DNA from: Oscillospiraceae bacterium
GTDB lineage: Bacteria; Bacillota; Clostridia; Oscillospirales; Oscillospiraceae
NCBI GenBank assembly: GCA_016296565.1
Contig: JAEDJB010000025.1
Location: 1 to 18,526, forward strand
Length of the DNA stretch: 18,526 nucleotides
Direction: 5' to 3'
Positions 12,022 to 18,526 of this stretch are shown piece by piece. Position 1 is the first letter of the stretch. Each line of letters opens with the position of its first letter. The notes under the pieces were generated by a model that had not been told where the DNA came from, ran no database searches, and worked only from the letters and a program-made list of their open reading frames with translations. The position numbers and the translations under genes were made by a program.

Positions 12022-15000
12022 TTATTTGGCTTCCTCTTCATCCAGAATGAAGGAGATGAGCAGGTCCTCGGTGTTGACCCGATCGCCGGGGGCCACATAG
12101 AGCTTGTCCACCTTGCCGTTGATCTTGGACACGAAGGTGGTCTCCATCTTCATGGCCTCCACGATCATCAGCGGCTGGTTGACCTTGACCTCGTCGCCCT
12201 CCTTCACCAGGACGGTTTCCACGGTGCCGGGGATGGTGGAGCCCAGGTGGCAGGGGTTGTTCTTGTCGGCCTTCAGCTTCCGGTCCTCCAGAACCTCCAG
12301 GGTCTTGTCCAGGACCTTCAGCTCACGGAGCACGCCGTTGACCTCGAAGGTCAGCACGCGGTAGCCGTCCTTGTCGGGGTCAGACATGTTGATGAACTTG
12401 ATGATGATGTCGTTGCCTACGCCGGCTTTCAGGACGGTCTCCTCACCCTTGCGCAGGCCGTAGAAGTACACATGGCTCTCCAGGGTGGTAACGTCGTTGT
12501 AGGCCTCGAAGTGGGTGCAGTAGTCCTCGTAGACCTTGGGATACAGAGCGTAGCTGACGGCCTTCTGCTCCATCTCGAAGTCGGAGAAGCCTTCCATGTC
12601 GAACTTCTCCCGCAGGTGCTGCTTGATGCCCTCGAAGTCCACGTCGGGCAGCAGGGTGCCGGGACGGACGGTGATGGGCTCGATGTCCTTCAGGACGATC
12701 TTCTGCAGTTCCTTGGGGAAGCCGCCCTCAGGCTGGCCGATCATACCCTTGAAGAAGTCCACCACGGAGTCGGGGTAGGACAGGGAAGCGCCGTCGGTGA
12801 GGATGTTGTCCATGGTCAGGTCGTTCTTCAGCATGAAGATGGCCAAGTCGCCAACCACCTTGGAGGTGGGGGTCACCTTGATCAGGTTGCCCAGGATCAG
12901 GTTGGCCTGACGGTACAGCTCCTTGATCTTCTCGAACTCATCCTTGGAACCCATTTCGGTAACCTGAGCCAGCAGGTTGGAGTACTGACCGCCGGGGATC
13001 TCGTACTTGTAGATCTGAGCGTTGGGAGCGATCTGACCGCTTTCGTTGGCCTTGTAGACCTTGCGGACGTGCTCGTAGTAACGGCTCAGCTCGTCCAGAC
13101 CCTCGAAGTCCAGACCAGTGTCGCGCTCGGTGCCGCGGAGGGCTTCCACCACTGCGTTCAGGGAGGGCTGGCTGGTGCAGCCTGCCATGGACTCGATGGC
13201 AAGGTCCGCGATGTCCACGCCGGCTTCGGCAGCCTTCAGCACGGTGGCAACGCCGGCGCCGGTGGTGTCGTGGGTGTGCAGGTGGATGGGGATGTGCAGC
13301 TCGGACTTGAGGGTTTCCACCAGCTTCTGGGCGGCATAGGGCTTCAGCAGGCCGGCCATGTCCTTGATGGCCAGGATGTGAACGCCCAGGGACTCCAGTT
13401 CCTTGGCCTTCTTCACGTAGTAGTCCAGGGTGTACTTAACCTCGTTGGGGTTCAGAATGTCGCCGGTGTAGCACAGGGAGCCTTCCACGATCTTGCCGGT
13501 CTTCAGGGACTCTTCGATGGGCATCTTCATGTTCTCGATCCAGTTCAGGGAGTCGAAGACACGGAACACGTCCACGCCCTTGATGGCGGAGATGCGGATG
13601 AATTCCTTCACCAGGTTGTCGGGGTAGTTGCTGTAGCCCACGGCGTTGGAGGCGCGCAGCAGCATCTGGATCAGGGTGTTGGGCATTCTCTCGCTGAGGA
13701 TCTCCAGTCTCTTCCAGGGAGATTCCTTCAGGAAGCGGTAAGCGGTGTCGTAGGTTGCGCCGCCCCAGGCTTCCACGGAGAAGGCGTTCTGCATGATGGT
13801 GTTGGTGGCCCGGGCCGCGCCCACGATATCCTTGGTGCGCATACGGGTGGCGATCAGGGACTGCTGGGCGTCACGCATGGAGGTGTCGGTGACATACAGC
13901 TTCTTCTCGCCCATGATCTTCTGGGTAAAGCCCTTGGCGCCCAGCTTCTTGAACTCGTCCTTGGCGCCGTAGACCAGAGCGGTCTCGTCGTATTTGGGCA
14001 GGACGCGGTCCTCAAAGTAGGGCTTGTCGCCCTTGGAGACGTTGACGATCTTGTCGCCCAGGAAGTCCAGGATCTTGGAAGCCCGGTCCAGGTTGTGGGA
14101 CAGGGTAAACAGCTCGGGGGTCTCCTCGATGAAGGTGGTGTAGCAGCGGCCCGCCTGGAAGGTGGGGTTGTTGATCACGTTAATCAGGAAGGAGATGTTG
14201 GTCTTGATGCCCTGGATCTTGATTTCCCGGAGGGCCCGGCGGGACTTGGCCACAGCGCCCAGGAAGGTCCGGTCGAAGGAGCTGATCTTCACCAGCAGGG
14301 AGTCGTAGTAGGGCAGGATCTCTGCGCCGGTGTAGATGTTGCCGCCGTCCAGACGGATGCCGTTGCCGGAGCCGGAGTGGTACACGCTGACCTTGCCGGT
14401 GTCGGGCATGAAGTTGTTGGAGGGGTCCTCGGAGGTGACACGGGTCTGGATGGCGTAGCCGTGGCACTCAATGGCCTCCTGAGAGGTGATGTTGACCTCC
14501 TTGGAGTTGAGGGGATAGCCCTCAGCGATAAGGATCTGGGAGCGGACGATGTCCACGTCGGTCACCAGCTCGGTGACGGTGTGCTCCACCTGAATCCGGG
14601 GGTTCATCTCGATGAAGTAGGGGTTGCCCTCCAGGTCCACCAGGAACTCGCAGGTGCCGGCGTTCCGGTAGCCCACGTGGCGGCACAGAGCCAGGGCGCT
14701 GTCGAAGATCTTCTGGCGGGTGGCTTCGGGGACAGAGAAAGCGGGGGCGTACTCCACAACCTTCTGATGACGGCGCTGGACGGAGCAGTCACGGTCGTAC
14801 AGGTGGACCACGTTGCCGTAGTTATCGGCCAGGACCTGAACCTCCACGTGCTTGGGGCCCCGCAGGTACTTTTCGATAAAGACCTGGTCGTCGCCGAAGG
14901 CCTTCTTGGACTCGTCGATGGCCTCCTTGAACTCCTTGGGCATGTCCGCTTCCTTATAAACAATGCGCATGCCGCGGCCGCCGCCGCCGTTGGAGGCCTT

Positions 15001-15495
15001 CAGCATCACGGGGTAGCCAACCTTCTTGGCCACTTCCATGGCTTCCTCCACGGTCTTCATGGCGTGGTCCACGCCGGGGATGATGGGCACGTTGGCGGCG
15101 ATGGCGATCTGCTTGGAGGAGATCTTGTCGCCCATGGCGTTCATGCTGTCCACGGTGGGGCCGATGAAGGTGATGCCGTTCTTCTCGCACTCGGTTACCA
15201 GGTTGGGGTTCTCAGCCAGGAAGCCGTAGCCGGGGTGGATGGCGTCCACGTTGTGCTCCTTGGCGATCTTGATGATGGTTTCGATGTCCAGGTAGGCGTC
15301 CACGGGACCCTTGCCCGGGTTCAGGGGATAGGCCTCGTCCGCCAGGGTGCGGAACATGGCGTACTTATCCTCCTTGGAGTAGATGGCAACGGAAGTGATG
15401 CCCAGCTCATTCAGTGCGCGGAACACACGAATGGCGATCTCACCGCGGTTGGCCACCAGGACGCGCTTGAACGTCTTGATGCGTACTTCACTCAT
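12022..15495 (-). CDS. pyc: Pyruvate carboxylase, full-length single-chain biotin enzyme
   Basis: 1157 residues, the usual size for single-chain pyruvate carboxylase. It makes oxaloacetate from pyruvate, bicarbonate and ATP and is the cytosolic anaplerotic entry for aspartate, glutamate and fermentative C4 acids. Domains: biotin carboxylase at about 8-455, with ATP-grasp loop KASNGGGGRGMRIV (166-179) and EMNPRIQVEHTVTE (296-309); carboxyltransferase at about 530-810, with metal ligands D542 (TSMRDAQQS), H740 and H742 (HLHTHDTTGAG), and K711 in AIKDMAGLLKP, the carbamylated lysine position; a tetramerisation/PYC-OADA region; and the C-terminal biotinyl domain with VEAMKMET, biotin on K1116. 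I start it at ATG 15495, which has AAGGAG 7 nt upstream, rather than at an in-frame codon 18 nt earlier. Monocistronic, with own promoter and terminator. Confidence 0.97.
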   Translation of the reverse strand: MSEVRIKTFKRVLVANRGEIAIRVFRALNELGITSVAIYSKEDKYAMFRTLADEAYPLNPGKGPVDAYLDIETIIKIAKEHNVDAIHPGYGFLAENPNLVTECEKNGITFIGPTVDSMNAMGDKISSKQIAIAANVPIIPGVDHAMKTVEEAMEVAKKVGYPVMLKASNGGGGRGMRIVYKEADMPKEFKEAIDESKKAFGDDQVFIEKYLRGPKHVEVQVLADNYGNVVHLYDRDCSVQRRHQKVVEYAPAFSVPEATRQKIFDSALALCRHVGYRNAGTCEFLVDLEGNPYFIEMNPRIQVEHTVTELVTDVDIVRSQILIAEGYPLNSKEVNITSQEAIECHGYAIQTRVTSEDPSNNFMPDTGKVSVYHSGSGNGIRLDGGNIYTGAEILPYYDSLLVKISSFDRTFLGAVAKSRRALREIKIQGIKTNISFLINVINNPTFQAGRCYTTFIEETPELFTLSHNLDRASKILDFLGDKIVNVSKGDKPYFEDRVLPKYDETALVYGAKDEFKKLGAKGFTQKIMGEKKLYVTDTSMRDAQQSLIATRMRTKDIVGAARATNTIMQNAFSVEAWGGATYDTAYRFLKESPWKRLEILSERMPNTLIQMLLRASNAVGYSNYPDNLVKEFIRISAIKGVDVFRVFDSLNWIENMKMPIEESLKTGKIVEGSLCYTGDILNPNEVKYTLDYYVKKAKELESLGVHILAIKDMAGLLKPYAAQKLVETLKSELHIPIHLHTHDTTGAGVATVLKAAEAGVDIADLAIESMAGCTSQPSLNAVVEALRGTERDTGLDFEGLDELSRYYEHVRKVYKANESGQIAPNAQIYKYEIPGGQYSNLLAQVTEMGSKDEFEKIKELYRQANLILGNLIKVTPTSKVVGDLAIFMLKNDLTMDNILTDGASLSYPDSVVDFFKGMIGQPEGGFPKELQKIVLKDIEPITVRPGTLLPDVDFEGIKQHLREKFDMEGFSDFEMEQKAVSYALYPKVYEDYCTHFEAYNDVTTLESHVYFYGLRKGEETVLKAGVGNDIIIKFINMSDPDKDGYRVLTFEVNGVLRELKVLDKTLEVLEDRKLKADKNNPCHLGSTIPGTVETVLVKEGDEVKVNQPLMIVEAMKMETTFVSKINGKVDKLYVAPGDRVNTEDLLISFILDEEEAK

Positions 15496-15537
15496 AAGTA
15501 AACTCCTTCTCACACAGTGGTATAGAAAACTTGATAG

Positions 15538-15555
15538 CGGGCGGCCCTCCGCCCG
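15538..15555 (-). promoter_or_regulatory. GC-rich hairpin in the pyc 5' leader
   Basis: CGGGCGG/CCGCCCG 7-bp stem (15538-15544 with 15549-15555) and a 4-nt loop, within the roughly 95-nt leader of pyc; CTTG/CAAG flanks could extend it. It has no T-run on the pyc-coding strand, so it is not a simple terminator. Could be a stabilising or protein-binding element. Confidence 0.4.
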
Positions 15556-15596
15556 TGTGCACTTTGCAAGAACAAATGTCTGTCTATTCGATTTTC

Positions 15597-15625
15597 ATTA
15601 TACACGAAAGAAAAAAGCGTTGCAA
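15597..15625 (-). promoter_or_regulatory. Promoter of pyc
   Basis: On the - strand TTGCAA (15625-15620), exact 17-nt spacer, consensus TATAAT (15602-15597). Predicted start near 15590. One of the strongest promoters in the window, consistent with a highly expressed central-metabolism gene. Confidence 0.82.
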
Positions 15626-15883
15626 GGGCAGGAAATTGACGGAAAGACGGGCAAAACCGGCTGAAATTTCTCTGTTTCACCCCTGCAAAAAAAGAGAGGG
15701 AAAAAGTCCCTGCATAATTGTGAATTTTGGGCGGGTTTGGATTTGCCTTTTCAATCATATTTCACAAGAAAATGCCTGCGCGCCGGAGGCCAAAATCGGG
15801 CGGGAAAAAGTGCAACAAAACTGAAAACAAAAGCGGAGAAAAAATCTGGTAGATTGACGAACCCCTTTTCACGGGAAACCGCC
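15626..15883. other. Non-coding region between the divergent pyc and MocR-regulator promoters
   Basis: About 260 bp, AT-rich, no credible gene. It contains AAATTGACGGAAA (15633-15645, also found upstream of the aminotransferase), direct repeats of CCCTGCA (15681-15687 and 15708-15714) and of CCTTTTCA (15746-15753 and 15864-15871). MocR-type regulators often bind direct repeats in such divergent gaps, so these are possible sites; the repeats are short enough to be chance. Confidence 0.4.
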
Positions 15884-15912
15884 TTTACAGGGAGGGGAGA
15901 TGCGTCTATAAT
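15884..15912 (+). promoter_or_regulatory. Promoter of the MocR-type regulator
   Basis: TTTACA (15884-15889), 17-nt spacer, consensus TATAAT (15907-15912). Predicted start near 15919, 36-66 nt before the two possible start codons. Confidence 0.78.
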
Positions 15913-15984
15913 AGGTCTGATGATGCCGAATCCTGCATTTTTTGAGGAACAGGCATGGTCAGTTCACGGAAGGAGACCAAAATT

Positions 15985-17388
15985 GTGCTCACCTACTCCT
16001 TTGAAAACATCGAATCGGAAAGCATGTACGAGCACCTTTACCGATGTATTAAGCAGGATATTCTCCAGAAAAAGCTGAAATCCGGGGAAAAGCTCCCTTC
16101 CAAGCGGACCTTTGCCAAGAACCTGGGGGTCAGTACCATCACCGTAGAGAGCGCTTATGCCCAGCTGGTGGCGGAGGGTTACCTTTACACCCTGCCCAAG
16201 CGGGGATACTATGTGTGCGACCTGGAAAAGGGGGAGGAGCCCCCGCCCCCCCGGCCCAAGCAGGAGCTGCCCCGGCAGCCTGCCCGGCGGACCTATTGGG
16301 CGGACTTTGTGGGCAGCTCCGTTGCCAAGGACATGTTCCCCTTCTCTGTCTGGGTGAAACTCCTGCGGGACGTGACGGCAGGGGAGGATGAGGCAACTCT
16401 GCTCACCGACACCTCCGCCGGGGGCATCCGCCAGCTGCGCCAGGCCATTTCCGACCATCTGTATCAGTTCCGGGGCATGAGCATTGACCCGGAGCAGATC
16501 GTGGTGGGCGCCGGAACAGAATATTTATATAGTGTACTCATCCAGCTGCTGGGCCGGGACCGGGGCTACGCCATGGAGGACCCGGGCTATCTTCGACTGA
16601 GCAAAATTTACGAGAAAAACGACGTGCGGGTCTGCCACATTCCCATGGACGCCTCGGGAATCATCCCGGAGAAGCTGGAGGAGAGCGGCGCGGAGATTCT
16701 GCACATCACCCCCTCCCACCACTTCCCCACGGGAATCGTCATGCCGGTGAGCCGCCGTTATGAGTTTCTCAGCTGGGCCTCCAAGGGAGAGAACCGGTAT
16801 ATCATTGAGGACGATTACGACTGCGAGTTCCGCCTGTCCGGCCGGCCCATCCCCACCCTCCAGAGCATTGACGTGATGGAGAAGGTCATCTACATCAACA
16901 CCTTCTCCAAGAGCCTGGCCCCCGCCTTCCGCATCAGCTACCTGGTGCTTCCCAAGCACCTGGTCACCCGGTTTTACGAGACCCTGGGCTTTTACTCGGG
17001 CACCGTCTCCTGCCTGGAGCAGATGACCCTGGCCCGGTTTTTGTCCGAGGGGTACTTTGAAAAGCACATCAACCGGATGCGCAACCACTACCGCACCGTG
17101 CGGGACAAGCTCCTGGGAGAGATCAGCCGCAGCCCCCTGGCCGGCCGGGTCCAGATCAGCGAGAAAAACGCCGGCCTGCACTTTCTCATGGAGGTGGACA
17201 CCAACCGCTCCGACCAGGAGATCGTCCAGGCAGCGGAGAGGGAGGACCTGCGGATCTCTTTTGTGTCCCAGTACTACTTTGACACGGCCAACTGCCGCCC
17301 TCATGTGCTGGTGATGAACTACTCCGGCCTGGAGGAGGACCGCATCCCCGAAGCGGTGGACCGGCTGTGCCGGGCGGTGCTGGAATGA
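15985..17388 (+). CDS. MocR/GabR-type transcriptional regulator (GntR winged helix fused to aminotransferase-like domain)
   Basis: 467 residues from GTG 15985. A DNA-binding winged helix (about 1-75, with GEKLPSKRTFAKNLGVS and TVESAYAQLVAEGY) is joined by a Pro-rich linker (about 83-100) to a fold-type-I aminotransferase-like domain. The latter keeps the PLP pocket: IIEDDYDCEFR and NTFSKSLAPAFR, with the Schiff-base Lys at residue 309. Such proteins sense PLP plus an amine or amino acid (GabR, PdxR, TauR) rather than catalyse transamination; the ligand here is unknown. I favour the GTG start because GGAAGGAG lies 9 nt upstream and the recognisable family N terminus (LTYSFEN...LYRCIKQDI) begins there. 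ATG 15955 with GAGGA 6 nt upstream would add 10 residues. Divergent from pyc and upstream of pta. Its stop lies in a 24-bp tandem duplication. Confidence 0.9.
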   Translation: MLTYSFENIESESMYEHLYRCIKQDILQKKLKSGEKLPSKRTFAKNLGVSTITVESAYAQLVAEGYLYTLPKRGYYVCDLEKGEEPPPPRPKQELPRQPARRTYWADFVGSSVAKDMFPFSVWVKLLRDVTAGEDEATLLTDTSAGGIRQLRQAISDHLYQFRGMSIDPEQIVVGAGTEYLYSVLIQLLGRDRGYAMEDPGYLRLSKIYEKNDVRVCHIPMDASGIIPEKLEESGAEILHITPSHHFPTGIVMPVSRRYEFLSWASKGENRYIIEDDYDCEFRLSGRPIPTLQSIDVMEKVIYINTFSKSLAPAFRISYLVLPKHLVTRFYETLGFYSGTVSCLEQMTLARFLSEGYFEKHINRMRNHYRTVRDKLLGEISRSPLAGRVQISEKNAGLHFLMEVDTNRSDQEIVQAAEREDLRISFVSQYYFDTANCRPHVLVMNYSGLEEDRIPEAVDRLCRAVLE

Positions 17389-17416
17389 GAAAGCCGGGCG
17401 GTGCTGGAATGAGAAA
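17369..17416. repeat. Perfect 24-bp tandem duplication across the regulator stop codon
   Basis: 17369-17392 and 17393-17416 are identical, adjacent copies. The first copy encodes the last codons and TGA of the MocR gene; the second is a non-coding echo including a second in-frame TGA. Looks like a recent replication slippage event. Confidence 0.95.
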
Positions 17417-17422
17417 AAGGGC

Positions 17423-17451
17423 TTGAACCCCACAGAAGATAGTGATACAAT
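17423..17451 (+). promoter_or_regulatory. Promoter of pta
   Basis: TTGAAC (17423-17428), exact 17-nt spacer, TACAAT (17446-17451) preceded by TGA (extended -10). Predicted start near 17458, giving a leader of about 53 nt with GGAGGT before ATG 17511. No terminator separates it from the regulator gene, so read-through could also contribute. Confidence 0.78.
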
Positions 17452-17510
17452 ATATTAGTTAATGAGAGAAATAAGGACGGTTTGTCTGATTTTTTGGAGG
17501 TAACCTAATC

Positions 17511-18482
17511 ATGTTTGCAAAACTGATCGAAACCCTGAAAGCCAACCCCCGCACCCTGGTCTTCACTGAGGGCGCTGACGCCCGTATCCTGGAGGCCACT
17601 GCCCGCCTGAAGAAGGACGGCTTCCTGACCCCCATTCTGGTGGGCGTGGAGGCTGAGGTCAAGGCCGCTGCGGAAAAGGGCGGCTTCGACATCGAGGGCA
17701 TCCGCATCGTGGACCCCGCCACCTACGCCGGCATGGATGCCATGGTGGAGAAGATGGTGGAGCTGCGCAAGGGCAAGATGAGCCCCGAGGACTGCCGGAA
17801 AAACCTGCTGAAGGGCAACTACTTCGGCACCATGCTGGTGAAGATGGGCGAGGCCGACTGCCTGCTGGGCGGCGCCACCTATTCCACCGCTGATACCGTT
17901 CGTCCCGCTCTGCAGCTCATCAAGACCAAGCCTGGCAACAACAACGTGAGCTCCTGCTTTATTCTGCAGCGCACCAAGGACGGCGTGGACGAGCGCCTGT
18001 GCATGGGCGACTGCGCCATCCAGATCGATCCCGACGAGGACGCACTGGTGGAGACCGCCCTGGAGTGCGCCAAGACCGCCGCTACCTTCGGCATTGACCC
18101 CAAGATCGCTTTCCTGAGCTACTCCACCAAGGGCTCCGGCAAGGGCGAGGCTGTGGACAAGGTCCGCAACGCCTGCGAGAAGGCCAAGGCCGCCGCTCCC
18201 GAGCTGGCCATCGACGGCGAGATGCAGTTTGACGCTGCCGTGTCCCCTGTGGTGGGCCAGCAGAAGTTCCCTGGCTCCAAGGTGGCCGGCCACGCCAACA
18301 CCTTCATCTTCCCCGAGATCCAGTCCGGCAACATCGGCTATAAGATTGCCCAGCGTCTGGGCGGCTTCGCCGCTTACGGCCCCATCCTGCAGGGCCTGAA
18401 CGCTCCCATCAACGACCTGTCCCGCGGCTGCGACGCTGACGAGGTCTACAAGATGGCCATCATCACCGCCGCTCTGGCATAA
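17511..18482 (+). CDS. pta: Phosphate acetyltransferase
   Basis: 323 residues, the size of short class I Pta proteins (about 330). It interconverts acetyl-CoA plus phosphate with acetyl phosphate plus CoA. With acetate kinase (not in the window) it yields ATP during fermentation and permits acetate assimilation. Family features: FTEGADARILEATARL (18-33) near the N terminus, GGATYSTADTVRPALQLI (about 120-137), EMQFDAAVSP (about 237-246), NTFIFPEIQSGNIGYKIAQR, and the C-terminal GPILQGLNAPINDLSRGC. GGAGGT lies 9 nt upstream of the ATG. The mixed GCC/GCT, CGT/CGC codon use suggests high expression. Butyryl or other acyl specificity (Ptb) is less likely given the close Pta motifs but cannot be excluded by eye. 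Confidence 0.93.
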   Translation: MFAKLIETLKANPRTLVFTEGADARILEATARLKKDGFLTPILVGVEAEVKAAAEKGGFDIEGIRIVDPATYAGMDAMVEKMVELRKGKMSPEDCRKNLLKGNYFGTMLVKMGEADCLLGGATYSTADTVRPALQLIKTKPGNNNVSSCFILQRTKDGVDERLCMGDCAIQIDPDEDALVETALECAKTAATFGIDPKIAFLSYSTKGSGKGEAVDKVRNACEKAKAAAPELAIDGEMQFDAAVSPVVGQQKFPGSKVAGHANTFIFPEIQSGNIGYKIAQRLGGFAAYGPILQGLNAPINDLSRGCDADEVYKMAIITAALA

Positions 18483-18504
18483 TCCAAGCAAACAGCACCT
18501 CAGG

Positions 18505-18526
18505 AACCGGGCCTTCGGGCCCGGTT
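18505..18526 (+). terminator. Terminator hairpin after pta, cut by the window end
   Basis: AACCGGGCC (18505-18513) pairs with GGCCCGGTT (18518-18526) around a stabilising TTCG tetraloop closed by C-G. The expected T-tract begins at the last bases of the window. It would separate pta from anything downstream, so a directly cotranscribed ackA is doubtful. Confidence 0.75.

Noticed and set aside
11878..15501. A 1207-codon open frame antisense to pyc on the + strand
   Set aside because: It mirrors pyc almost exactly. The complement of a GC-biased gene lacks stops in this frame. Its product is dominated by Gly/Val/His/Leu/Gln-rich low-complexity sequence with no family motifs, while pyc has every catalytic residue and clear signals.
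17505..18491. A 328-codon - strand open frame antisense to pta
   Set aside because: Low-complexity Gly/Val/Leu/His-rich mirror of pta, with no independent expression signals.

Overview
The window is GC-rich chromosomal DNA with Firmicutes-type signals: AGGAGG-like ribosome binding sites, TTGACA/TATAAT-type promoters often with an extended -10 (TGn), and hairpin-plus-T-tract terminators. A C. beijerinckii/T. brockii-type secondary-alcohol dehydrogenase, a MocR regulator, and the biotin pyruvate carboxylase and Pta of fermentative central metabolism all fit a GC-rich anaerobic member of the Clostridia, such as an Oscillospiraceae-like gut bacterium. That placement is inference, and I do not name a genus. 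I see no insertion sequence, prophage, tRNA, rRNA or CRISPR array.

Layout. (1) 1-857 (+): the 3' end of rpe (ribulose-phosphate epimerase) overlaps recR by ATGA, ending in a strong terminator at 882-921. (2) 4281-920 (-): a tight four-gene unit of Zn/NADP secondary-alcohol dehydrogenase, RlmA-type 23S rRNA guanine methyltransferase, PhzF-family protein and HAD phosphatase. (3) 4466-7911 (+): a cell-wall synthesis pair, an FHA-FtsW/RodA fusion with an Asp/Tyr-rich tail followed, with a 4-nt overlap, by a short class B penicillin-binding protein. The unit diverges from the dehydrogenase operon. (4) 8016-8243 (+): a small exported protein with its own promoter and terminator. (5) 10046-8305 (-): mtnA plus a class II aldolase with overlapping ends. 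Together they look like two steps of the DHAP shunt, which salvages methylthioadenosine and 5'-deoxyadenosine. (6) 10622-11842 (+): an acetylornithine-type aminotransferase with a long structured leader and codon use unlike its neighbours. (7) 15495-12022 (-): a complete pyruvate carboxylase, convergent with the aminotransferase; each has its own terminator. (8) 15985-17388 (+): a MocR/GabR-type regulator divergent from pyc. (9) 17511-18482 (+): phosphate acetyltransferase (pta), with the start of a UUCG-loop terminator at the window end.

Themes. pyc and pta sit at the pyruvate/acetyl-CoA node and flank the MocR gene, so a regulatory link is possible but unproven. The most distinctive items are the FHA-SEDS-bPBP module with its acidic-tyrosine tail, the mtnA-aldolase pair with repeated ATAGGA-type inverted repeats at its promoter, and the structured leader of the aminotransferase with a possible Arg-containing upstream ORF. 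No clearly undescribed multi-gene system is evident. Most genes are recognisable housekeeping families in somewhat unusual combinations.
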